A program made the position numbers and the translations under genes. From an uncultured Marinilabiliaceae bacterium (GTDB taxonomy: Bacteria > Bacteroidota > Bacteroidia > Bacteroidales > Marinilabiliaceae), in NCBI GenBank assembly GCA_905235955.1, contig CAJONN010000166.1:1-6407 (forward strand): a stretch of 6,407 nucleotides of DNA, in the 5' to 3' direction. Within the stretch, counting starts at the first letter, position 1; each line of letters starts with the position of its first letter. Under the pieces are notes generated by a model, which was not told where the DNA came from, ran no database searches, and saw only the letters and a program-made list of their open reading frames with translations. Below, one piece after another: positions 1 through 6,407 of the stretch.

Positions 1-35
1 TTGTTTTCTGTACATTTCTACTTGCAAAATTTGAG
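1..35 (-). repeat. Copy A of a dispersed intergenic repeat, cut by window edge
   Basis: The reverse complement of this stretch matches 4634-4668 at 29 of 35 positions without gaps, including a 13-base identical core (CAAGTAGAAATGT). The match stops sharply at base 35 but may continue to the left outside the window. The plus-strand frame starting at base 1 stays open until TAG at 109-111 and could be the tail of an upstream gene, but it has no recognisable family features. I treat the segment as a short dispersed repeat or gene remnant. The match was found by eye. Confidence 0.5.
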
Positions 36-52
36 TCAACTAATCATTATTA

Positions 53-76
53 GGTATTTTACAACTAAAAAATACC
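53..76. promoter_or_regulatory. Perfect 8-bp inverted repeat upstream of the eno promoter
   Basis: GGTATTTT (53-60) and AAAATACC (69-76) form a perfect inverted repeat with an 8-nt loop, ending about 10 nt upstream of the putative -33 region of eno. It could be an operator, or a weak 3'-end hairpin of the gene to the left. No T-run follows on the plus strand, which argues against an intrinsic terminator. The function is inferred from position only. Confidence 0.3.
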
Positions 77-85
77 AAGAAATAG

Positions 86-119
86 TTATTGCCGATAACC
101 TATTTATATAGTAATTTTG
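86..119 (+). promoter_or_regulatory. Putative Bacteroidota-type promoter of eno
   Basis: TAATTTTG at 112-119 is an exact match to the TAnnTTTG -7 element known from Bacteroides. A TTG lies at 89-91, 20 nt upstream, at the expected place for the -33 element. Transcription would start near 125, leaving a leader of roughly 75 nt before the eno start codon. Confidence 0.6.
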
Positions 120-137
120 CAAAGGTTTAAAGAAACG

Positions 138-158
138 TTGTAGACTTTTTATCTACAA
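138..158 (+). promoter_or_regulatory. Hairpin in the eno 5' leader
   Basis: TTGTAGA (138-144) and TCTACAA (152-158) pair perfectly around a 7-nt T-rich loop. The hairpin falls just inside the predicted leader, about 13 nt after the inferred transcription start. It is not followed by a U-tract, so it is not an intrinsic terminator. A role in mRNA stability, or as a DNA operator, is possible but unproven. Confidence 0.35.
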
Positions 159-189
159 TATTAATAAAACGCAAAATACTTATATATAA

Positions 190-1506
<1,317 letters not shown>

Positions 1507-1528
1507 CAAAAAATTCGAATAAACTTTT

Positions 1529-1546
1529 TCAGATAAACGTATCTGA
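1529..1546. promoter_or_regulatory. Short hairpin 3' of eno
   Basis: TCAGATA (1529-1535) and TATCTGA (1540-1546) form a perfect 7-bp stem with an AACG tetraloop. No U-tract follows in either direction, so it is not a classical terminator. It sits 23 nt past the eno stop and 24 nt before the real terminator stem. It may protect the 3' end of the eno transcript or be a protein-binding palindrome. Confidence 0.3.
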
Positions 1547-1569
1547 GTATATTGGTCTAAAATTGATTG

Positions 1570-1606
1570 CTCTCCGCTGTGAAAGTTGGAGAGTTTTTTT
1601 ATTTTT
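1570..1606 (+). terminator. Intrinsic terminator of eno
   Basis: CTCTCC (1570-1575) pairs with GGAGAG (1588-1593) around a 12-nt loop, directly followed by seven T residues, one A and five more T. This is a textbook factor-independent terminator 64 nt after the eno stop codon. Its T-tract overlaps a candidate -7 element for the next gene. Confidence 0.8.
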
Positions 1607-1607
1607 G
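1578..1607 (+). promoter_or_regulatory. Putative promoter of the envelope/nnr operon, overlapping the eno terminator
   Basis: TATTTTTG at 1600-1607 fits TAnnTTTG exactly. The upstream element is poor: TGTG at 1578-1581 is the best candidate at suitable spacing (18 nt), and a TTG at 1586-1588 is too close. If used, transcription would begin near 1613 and give a leader of only about 15 nt. The match may be partly fortuitous, because T-runs easily mimic this box. Confidence 0.4.
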
Positions 1608-1627
1608 TCAGAAAAATCTCAAAAGAT

Positions 1628-2431
1628 ATGCGCAATACATTGTCATCTTTATTGTTGGCTATGCTTCTATGCTCAACAACCTACGCACAAACAGGGCGGA
1701 TATTCGGCCTTAACGTAGAAACAGGTTTCAACGTAGCAAGTGGCGACGACACTTCACAAGACCGTGTGCAACATCCGCATCATGTCGACAACAAATATTA
1801 CCATCATCACGACCATCACGATTGGGATGATGACGATGACGACGATGATTGGGACCTTGACCTCAACGAAGGCAACTTCTACATAGGCATAAAGCCCGAA
1901 TTTGTTCTGAGCCAAAAACTCATCTTAGGCGCAGGCGTACGTTTCAACTATACCTATAGCCAATATGAGCGCAATAACGACAAATATTTCTATTGGCTCT
2001 ACTCTGACGACAATCAGACCACTTCGTATATACGCCTCCAAAGCCTCGAACAACACAACTTCTGGATTGGCATACCCGTCGAATTCCGTTTCATACCTCG
2101 CGGAACCGACCAAATGGGACTATACATTTGTGCTGGCACTTCGTTTACCTACCGTCTGGGCACTCGCAACAAGGTTACAGCATACAAGCATCACACAGAA
2201 CGCTACGAAGACGATATTGCTGACCAAATAGATCACCCAGACAATTATGCAATGCCAATATGGCTCGGTGTCGGCTTCCAATTCGGTCCGAAACAAGCTT
2301 TTGCTATCGACTGCTCACTTACATACACCATGGATTGGGCACAAATGAATTCGCTTGGCGATGTCTACCCACTCGGCTTCGGCATACACTTTGCCTATCG
2401 TCTGCCTTTTGGCAATAAATCTGCTCAATAA
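1628..2431 (+). CDS. Outer-membrane beta-barrel protein with His/Asp-rich segment
   Basis: This is a 267-residue exported protein. I chose the ATG at 1628 rather than the in-frame TTG at 1586, because the protein then opens with a clean signal peptide (MRNTLSSLLLAMLLCSTTYA, cleavage likely before Gln21) and the TTG lies inside the terminator hairpin. After a first strand-like segment (about 24-38), residues 48-80 form a low-complexity stretch with seven histidines and thirteen aspartates, including eight Asp in a row at 67-74. The remainder (about 81-267) alternates aromatic and hydrophobic residues in short amphipathic stretches (FYIGIKPEF, HNFWIGIPVEFRF, GLYICAGTSFTYR, GFGIHFAYRLPF), as in small Bacteroidota outer-membrane barrels. 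Substrate and role are unknown. The His/Asp segment probably lies in a loop and could bind divalent metal, which is inference. The gene is followed after 21 nt by a lipoprotein gene, with which it is probably co-transcribed. Confidence 0.8.
   Translation: MRNTLSSLLLAMLLCSTTYAQTGRIFGLNVETGFNVASGDDTSQDRVQHPHHVDNKYYHHHDHHDWDDDDDDDDWDLDLNEGNFYIGIKPEFVLSQKLILGAGVRFNYTYSQYERNNDKYFYWLYSDDNQTTSYIRLQSLEQHNFWIGIPVEFRFIPRGTDQMGLYICAGTSFTYRLGTRNKVTAYKHHTERYEDDIADQIDHPDNYAMPIWLGVGFQFGPKQAFAIDCSLTYTMDWAQMNSLGDVYPLGFGIHFAYRLPFGNKSAQ
1769..1867 (+). repeat. His/Asp low-complexity coding tract
   Basis: Residues 48-80 of the barrel protein are dominated by His (CAT/CAC) and then Asp (GAT/GAC) codons, with eight uninterrupted GAY codons at 1826-1849. 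The first six codons, GAT GAT GAC GAT GAC GAC, recur exactly in the next gene at 2531-2548. Such trinucleotide tracts can change length by slippage without shifting frame. Confidence 0.85.
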
Positions 2432-2452
2432 ACACATACATATATCTGTAAA

Positions 2453-3091
2453 ATGAACACCATCAGCATATTACGCTTGAGCACACTTCTGCTACTCAGC
2501 ACCATTTTCAACACAATATTCACCGCTTGCGATGATGACGATGACGACAAGTGCAACCACATTGTCTGGATCGACGACGACGAATTTGCTGGCCTACCAG
2601 CCTACACCGAACAAGGCTACAACACCTTTGGTGCCTACATCAACGGACAAACTTTTACATCAAACCGCAACGAATATATTACACAAATATCCTTCCAATC
2701 GGGCGACCAAACACTCACTTTGAGCCTCGAACCATTCTATGCTCGTTTATCTCCCACGAATATAGGCAAACTATCATTTACATTCCCATATTCGCACATA
2801 AACAAATACACCGATTTACGCAATCTGCAAGGCACCAAAATCGACCTCACCAACAACAATGTTGAGGTGCAAGTGCTTACCAATAGCGAACTTAGTGCCG
2901 AGCAAACAATAACCGTAGAGAGTGGCGAACTCAACTTCCAACGCGTGCAAATACTTACTGTTGACAACGAAGTGCTCGAAGCAATAGTTTCAGGCACATT
3001 CGAGTTCAACGGCTCAAACGACCAACTGTTGCTCAACGTTACCCATGGACGCTTTGATGCTGGCGTTGATGCCAACAACTTCTCATTCTGA
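2453..3091 (+). CDS. Surface-type lipoprotein starting Cys-Asp6
   Basis: This 212-residue protein has a lipoprotein signal peptide: a hydrophobic stretch at residues 5-24 leads to FTAC, with Cys26 as the predicted lipid anchor. Cys26 is followed at once by six aspartates. In Bacteroidota an acidic run just after the lipidated Cys is the known lipoprotein export signal that sends proteins to the outside of the outer membrane, so surface exposure is likely. Further on, GLPAYTEQGYNTFGAYINGQ (about 47-66) resembles the LPPAT-x-G-x-NTFG-x-x-VNG motif common in small Bacteroidota lipoproteins of unknown function. The rest is beta-rich and ends in a strand-like segment with no known catalytic motif. 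The gene lies 21 nt after the barrel gene and 2 nt before nnr. A structural or binding partner of the barrel protein is plausible but unproven. Confidence 0.8.
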   Translation: MNTISILRLSTLLLLSTIFNTIFTACDDDDDDKCNHIVWIDDDEFAGLPAYTEQGYNTFGAYINGQTFTSNRNEYITQISFQSGDQTLTLSLEPFYARLSPTNIGKLSFTFPYSHINKYTDLRNLQGTKIDLTNNNVEVQVLTNSELSAEQTITVESGELNFQRVQILTVDNEVLEAIVSGTFEFNGSNDQLLLNVTHGRFDAGVDANNFSF

Positions 3092-3093
3092 CA

Positions 3094-4611
3094 ATGCCAA
3101 AACTCTTTCTACAATCAAACATACGCACCCTCGATGCCCTCACCATTGAACAACAAGGCATAACATCGCTACAACTTATGGAGCGCGCTGCCCAAACAGT
3201 TTCAGAGTGGGTAATGCACAACTTCCCGGCACAAACAATAGCCATTCTCTCTGGTCCGGGCAACAATGGTGGCGACGGACTGGTTGTAGCAAGACAACTA
3301 TCAGTAGTGGGGTACGAGGTGATAGTTTTTTCTTATACCAATAAAAACGGACAACGCTCTGCCGACTGCCAAGCTAATTGGCAAAAACTACCACCAACTA
3401 TCAAGCTACACGAAAACGAACCCTTCGCACCGCAACCCAACACATCACTCATCATCGATGCACTACTTGGCACTGGACTCAACCGCCCTGCCGATGGACT
3501 GATAGCACAAGCCGTATCCACAGCCAACCAAAGCACTGTGCCCATTCTGAGCATCGATATGCCATCAGGCATGGGCAACGAAACATCGCTTGGCAACATT
3601 GCTAATCAGACTGTGATAAAAGCTACATGGACTATATCGTTTCAGTGGCCAAAGATAAACTTCTTAATGCCCGAAGCTGAGCCCTATGTAGGTCAGGTAG
3701 TTGTAACCGACATCGGCATCGCATCAAATGCCATCAGTAGCATGCCCACCCCCTATTCCCTGACCGATGCAAACACCATAAAATCACTACTTCAGACACG
3801 TAGCAAGTTTGCTCACAAAGGCACAATGGGCAAAGCACTGCTTGTAGTAGGTTCAAAAGGCATGATGGGAGCAGCACAACTTAGCGCCAAAGCCTGCTTG
3901 CGTAGCGGAGTTGGATTACTCACCACACTTGTGCCCGAATGTGGCTACGAAATAATGCAAATAGGCGTTCCCGAAGCCATGACCGCTACCTGTGGCACCA
4001 CTCACATAGCCGAAGCCGATGCTCGTCCACAATCATTGCCACAAACAAATGCCATTGGTATCGGACCGGGGATAGGGCGCAACGCTGCTACAGGGCACTA
4101 CATTGCCGAACTACTCAAAACCTCGCACCTGCCCATGGTAGTTGATGCCGACGCTCTGTGGCATGTAGCTCAGTTGCTCCACAACGAACCCACACTACAC
4201 TTTACCTCGCCAACCATATTCACACCTCACGAAGGCGAATTCGACCGACTCACCCACAGCCACACCACACGCATGGCACGCATCGAAACAGCATCCACAT
4301 TTGCCACACAACACAACATAGTTTTGGTGCTAAAGGGAGCCTACACAGCCATTTGCCTGCCAAGCGGACAAGTTATATTCAACCCTACGGGCAATGCAGG
4401 TATGGCTACCGGCGGCAGTGGCGATGTGCTCACAGGCATACTCACAACCCTACTTGCTCAAAACTACGATGCCACAACGGCAGCCATCGTAGGTGTATAC
4501 ATACACGGCAAAGCTGGCGACATTGCACGCGACAAGGTAGGCGAAGTATCACTTATTGCCAGCGACATAATACGTTGTTTGCCATTTGCCTTTCCTCGCA
4601 CAAATGAATGA
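3094..4611 (+). CDS. nnr: Bifunctional NAD(P)H-hydrate repair enzyme (epimerase/dehydratase)
   Basis: This cytosolic protein repairs hydrated NADH and NADPH: the N-terminal domain interconverts the R and S forms of the hydrate, and the C-terminal domain dehydrates the S form using ADP (or ATP) in most bacteria. Its 505 residues match the usual fused length. The epimerase domain (about 1-215) shows LMERAAQ (28-34), GPGNNGGDG (54-62), IDALLGTGLNRP (121-132) and SIDMPSG (153-159). The ribokinase-like dehydratase domain (about 220-505) shows HKGTMGKALLVVGS (241-254), GPGIGR (324-329), VDADAL (350-355), TPHEGEFDRL (377-386), LKGAYT (413-418) and NPTGNAGMATGGSGDVLTG (430-448), with the catalytic-type Asp444 in GSGD. 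No key motif is missing. The ATG at 3094 gives the canonical start, only 2 nt after the lipoprotein stop, suggesting translational coupling. The placement behind two envelope genes is not explained by its function. Confidence 0.97.
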   Translation: MPKLFLQSNIRTLDALTIEQQGITSLQLMERAAQTVSEWVMHNFPAQTIAILSGPGNNGGDGLVVARQLSVVGYEVIVFSYTNKNGQRSADCQANWQKLPPTIKLHENEPFAPQPNTSLIIDALLGTGLNRPADGLIAQAVSTANQSTVPILSIDMPSGMGNETSLGNIANQTVIKATWTISFQWPKINFLMPEAEPYVGQVVVTDIGIASNAISSMPTPYSLTDANTIKSLLQTRSKFAHKGTMGKALLVVGSKGMMGAAQLSAKACLRSGVGLLTTLVPECGYEIMQIGVPEAMTATCGTTHIAEADARPQSLPQTNAIGIGPGIGRNAATGHYIAELLKTSHLPMVVDADALWHVAQLLHNEPTLHFTSPTIFTPHEGEFDRLTHSHTTRMARIETASTFATQHNIVLVLKGAYTAICLPSGQVIFNPTGNAGMATGGSGDVLTGILTTLLAQNYDATTAAIVGVYIHGKAGDIARDKVGEVSLIASDIIRCLPFAFPRTNE

Positions 4612-4632
4612 AAGTACCTCAAATCTTTCATT
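4607..4632 (+). terminator. Hairpin over the nnr stop codon, possible weak terminator
   Basis: AATGAAAG (4607-4614) and CTTTCATT (4625-4632) form a perfect 8-bp stem with a 10-nt loop. The left arm contains the nnr stop codon. The stem is AT-rich and only three T residues end the right arm, so intrinsic termination would be weak. No better plus-strand terminator is seen before 4883. Confidence 0.35.
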
Positions 4633-4633
4633 T

Positions 4634-4668
4634 CTCAAGTTTCACAAGTAGAAATGTTCTGCAAACAA
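4634..4668 (+). repeat. Copy B of the dispersed intergenic repeat
   Basis: This stretch matches the reverse complement of 1-35 at 29 of 35 positions, with a 13-base identical core at 4645-4657. A related, shorter motif (ACTTGCGAAACTT) lies at 4777-4789 and is the inverted counterpart of 4638-4650, with 12 of 13 bases matching. The stretch forms the 3' end of the open minus-strand segment at 4642-4806. Confidence 0.5.
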
Positions 4669-4806
4669 GTCCCTAAACACGGCTTTTTCATTAGTCGAGG
4701 TGAAAATCGGGTTTCGTACTAATTGTTGAAAGGCAATTTGTTGATTATATTCCTTTCGCCCCTTCGGGACTGCTTCACTTGCGAAACTTAAAAACTTTTT
4801 CTTATC
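4642..4806 (-). other. Open 54-codon stretch without start codon, possible gene remnant or repeat body
   Basis: On the minus strand, a TGA at 4809-4807 is followed by 54 open codons ending at TGA 4644-4642. The predicted peptide includes SFASEAVPKGRKEY, NQQIAFQQLVRNPIF and EKAVFRDLFAEHFYL, a composition that looks protein-like. There is no ATG, GTG or TTG at its head. The ATG at 4820 is in another frame that stops after ten codons. A terminator for the upstream minus-strand gene lies just before it, so readthrough expression is unlikely. It could be the tail of a degraded gene or the body of a dispersed element whose end recurs at 1-35. I do not recognise the family. Confidence 0.3.
4754..4786. 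other. Nested inverted repeat in the intergenic region
   Basis: TTTCGC (4754-4759) and GCGAAA (4781-4786) are complementary. A small CCC-TTC-GGG hairpin (4760-4768) directly follows the left arm. This GC-richer patch in an AT-rich spacer lies inside the open minus-strand stretch. It resembles the compact palindromes of dispersed repetitive elements, but no function is visible. Confidence 0.3.
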
Positions 4807-4819
4807 TCACTACGTGCCA

Positions 4820-4856
4820 TAAAAAATGGGCAGCCACTTTTTAGCGACTGCCCATT
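4820..4856 (-). terminator. Intrinsic terminator of the minus-strand repeat gene
   Basis: AATGGGCAG (4825-4833) and CTGCCCATT (4848-4856) form a perfect 9-bp, GC-rich stem with a 14-nt loop. Read on the minus strand, the stem runs into six T residues. It begins 27 nt after the stop codon of the repeat gene. The plus-strand side lacks a T-run, so it serves mainly the minus-strand transcript. Confidence 0.8.
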
Positions 4857-4886
4857 CTCTATCTTGCTCAATTGCAAATGTGTTTA

Positions 4887-4988
4887 TTTGCGTAGCACTT
4901 TGTGTGCTTTGCCATCTTTCACTACTATGTAGATGCCTTTTGTAGCATTGTCGCTCACCTTGTGTCCTTGTAGGTTGTATGTGCCATC
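4887..4988 (-). other. C-terminal T9SS type A-like sorting tail
   Basis: The last 34 residues run from DGTYNLQGHKV through TKGIYIV to KAHKVLRK. The pattern of a Tyr-(Asn/Asp)-Leu-x-Gly-x-x-Val strand, Lys-Gly-Ile-Tyr-Ile-Val and a basic end is that of the C-terminal domain recognised by the type IX secretion machinery in Bacteroidota. The assignment is by motif only; the secretion genes are not in this window. Confidence 0.65.
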
Positions 4989-5906
4989 AGGTTTTGATGC
5001 AACGGCATTTATCTCTTCTACAGCAGTAACTTCTCCGTAGATATAAGTTATTTTTGAGGAAACGACCCAATCGTTAGCTTCTGAATTCCATTTATAATAT
5101 ATACGCGATATTTCATTACCATTGGCATCGTAATCGCGATCCTCTTTACTAGTTTTTACCCAATCAGCGACCTCTGAATCCCAACTGTAATCTAATCTTG
5201 TTTTTAGATTACCATTGGCATCGTAATCGCGATCAATTTTACTATCTTTTACCCAATCAGCGGCCTCTGAATCCCATTCATAATATATATATGATATATC
5301 ATTACCATTGGCATCGAAGGTTAATTCATACTTGAACCGACCTATCCAATCGGCAGCTTCATCATCCCACAGCCATTGTGCAAACATTGTTTGGGTACCA
5401 TTATCATCATAAGCGTATTCATATTTATGAACACCCTTCCAATCGTTGGTTTCAGAATTCCAATTGTAAATTGCATTCAACGTTTGGTTGCCATTGACAT
5501 CATAATCGTATTCATATTTTGTAGATCCATCAATATGTAAAATTATTTTACCATCTTCATTATATTTATATGTATATTCATATACAGATGGAGATGACCA
5601 TCCTGAAATAGAAGGATCCCAATAAGAATGAGTTTTTCTTATCATATTACCATAATCATCATAAGCGTATTCATCCATAGTATTGTTCACCCAATCTTTT
5701 TTATCTGAATACGATATTAGGTTGCCATTGGTATAAGAATTTTCAAACTTGAGCTTGTAATGAAGTTTCCAATCTTTTTTGTCTGAATCCCAATTGTAAC
5801 GCACATACAATATTTGGTTGTCATTAGCATCGTAAGTACATTCTACTTGGTAGTTACCCACCCAATCTTTTTTATCTGAATCCCAATTGTAACGCACATG
5901 CAATGT

Positions 5907-5917
5907 TTGGTTGGTTG
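5907..5917 (-). other. Frameshift by 4-bp duplication in the repeat gene
   Basis: The plus strand reads TTGG TTGG TTG here, whereas the equivalent place in neighbouring units has a single TTGG TTG (for example around 5815 and 6105). The extra TTGG shifts the frame between DANDNQ and TLHVRYN. Slipped-strand duplication is the simplest explanation. Confidence 0.8.
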
Positions 5918-6130
5918 TCATTAGCATCGTAGGTGTATTTCTCCTTGTAACTACCTACCCAATCGTTTTGGTCTGAATCCCAATTGTAACGCACATACAA
6001 TGTTTGGTTACCATTGGCATCGTAGGTGCATTCATACTTGTTAAAACCTACCCAATCGTTTTTATCTGAGTTCCAATTATAACGCACATACAATGTTTGG
6101 TTGCCATTAGCATCGTAGGCAATTTCATAC

Positions 6131-6133
6131 TCA
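6131..6133 (-). other. Frameshift by 14-bp deletion creating a TGA
   Basis: TTCATACT (6124-6131) is followed directly by CAATCG here. In the neighbouring unit exactly 93 bp away (6031-6058), the same flanks are separated by 14 bases (6039-6052). The loss removes the linker after Asp-Trp and creates a TGA at 6133-6131, so translation from the true start would end after roughly three repeats. Confidence 0.8.
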
Positions 6134-6407
6134 ATCGTTTTTATCTGAGTTCCAATCATAACTTACATCCGATGTTACATTGCCATTAGCATCGTAGGTG
6201 TATTCACGATTGTAATCAGCTACCCAATCGTTTTTATCTGAATCCCATTTATAACTTACTGACAATGTTTTGTTGCCATTAGCATCGTAGGTGTATTCAA
6301 CTTTTGAGACATTGTTGCCGTCAGCATCGGTGGTGATTGCTGAAGTAAGTACGTCTTTGGCATAGATAGCCACAGACGATACTAAAGAGATGAGAAATAA
6401 AAGTAAA

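Larger units (their letters stand above)
5052..6298 (-). repeat. Tandem 93-bp repeat array encoding about 14 units of 31 residues
   Basis: Units share a core of Tyr-Asp-x-Asn-Gly-Asn, a middle Tyr-x-Trp-(Asp/Asn)-Ser and a final Asp-Trp. Complete units are exactly 31 residues, for example those ending near KGVHK, IGRFK and VKDSK. The six N-terminal units (roughly 5760-6298) are nearly uniform in DNA, suggesting recent expansion or gene conversion, while units 7-14 have diverged. Unit 7 has lost about five residues and unit 9 about nine, both in frame. The two frameshifts lie in the uniform half. Confidence 0.9.
4884..6407 (-). pseudogene. Secreted 31-residue-repeat protein with T9SS-like tail, partial and frameshifted
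   Basis: One gene is spread over three frames. Its start lies beyond the window: codons before the GTG at 6373 stay open to the edge and read LLLFLISLVSSVAIYA, a signal peptide with likely cleavage before KDV. About 14 copies of a 31-residue repeat follow (type YDANGNQTLYVRYNWDSDKNDW plus a variable 7-9 residue link), between about 6298 and 5052. The last 55 residues (4887-5051) contain TAVEEI and then YNLQGHKVSDNATKGIYIV, ending HKVLRK, typical of Bacteroidales type A sorting tails recognised by type IX secretion. The protein is therefore probably secreted or cell-surface. The frame breaks twice: near 6131, where a TGA appears after a 14-bp loss, and near 5907-5917, by an extra 4 bp. ATG codons at 6159 and 5927 are not real starts. 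No catalytic motif is seen; the tyrosine- and glycine-rich repeat suggests a beta-structured binding or structural surface. Whether the breaks are biological or assembly errors cannot be told here. Confidence 0.75.

Noticed and set aside
1586..1627. TTG-initiated 14-residue extension of the barrel protein
   Set aside because: It would start inside the terminator stem and bury the signal peptide. The ATG at 1628 gives a standard signal sequence.
2453..3091. SusD-like or other nutrient-binding lipoprotein
   Set aside because: At 212 residues it is far shorter than SusD, and the upstream gene lacks TonB-dependent receptor features and length.
4158..4607. 149-codon plus-strand frame inside nnr
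   Set aside because: It overlaps the intact dehydratase domain in another frame and is a His/Thr/Arg-rich composition typical of a shadow frame.
4884..5927. Minus-strand frame starting with ATG at 5927 as a separate gene
   Set aside because: The ATG lies in the middle of a repeat unit, right at the 4-bp duplication, with no signal peptide. It is the 3' part of the broken gene.
5052..6298. CRISPR-like regular repetition
   Set aside because: The 93-bp period is that of a coding 31-residue repeat with substitutions throughout each unit. There are no constant repeats separated by unique spacers.
6131..6373. GTG at 6373 as start of the repeat protein
   Set aside because: The frame stays open upstream to the window edge and encodes the hydrophobic core of a signal peptide, so the true start is outside.

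Overview
The window looks like a chromosomal segment from a member of the Bacteroidota, probably order Bacteroidales. Three things support this. The enolase has the Bacteroidota-type active-site loop ([15 protein letters not shown]). Promoter candidates fit the TTG / TAnnTTTG pattern of that phylum rather than sigma-70 boxes, with A-rich leaders and no strong Shine-Dalgarno. One lipoprotein has a run of aspartates straight after the lipid-anchor cysteine, and a secreted repeat protein ends in a tail like a type IX secretion sorting domain.

Layout on the plus strand: a regulatory leader (about 53-201) with a promoter and two perfect hairpins precedes enolase (eno, 202-1506), which ends at an intrinsic terminator (1570-1606). 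The U-tract of that terminator overlaps a TAnnTTTG box that could start the next transcript. Then come three tightly packed genes: an outer-membrane beta-barrel protein with a striking His/Asp-rich segment (1628-2431), a lipoprotein beginning Cys-Asp6 (2453-3091, 21-nt gap), and a full-length bifunctional NAD(P)H-hydrate repair enzyme (nnr, 3094-4611, 2-nt gap). The spacing suggests one operon joining two envelope proteins of unknown role to a cytosolic metabolite-repair enzyme.

The convergent intergenic region (4612-4883) has a hairpin over the nnr stop codon, a 35-nt sequence that recurs in inverted orientation at the left edge of the window (29 of 35 identical), a 54-codon open stretch on the minus strand without a start codon, and a terminator for the minus-strand gene.

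The right end (4884 to beyond 6407, minus strand) is one secreted protein made of about 14 copies of a 31-residue repeat (YDANGNxTLxVxYxWDSDxxDW type). It begins with a signal peptide cut by the window edge and ends in a T9SS-like tail. As given, the frame is broken twice, by a 14-bp deletion and a 4-bp duplication, both in the most uniform part of the array. It is either a decaying gene, a naturally variable locus or an assembly problem.

No RNA genes, complete insertion sequence, CRISPR array or defence system is visible. Most of the window is ordinary. The parts that merit a second look are the broken repeat gene, the aspartate/histidine tracts in the neighbouring envelope pair, and the dispersed intergenic repeat.
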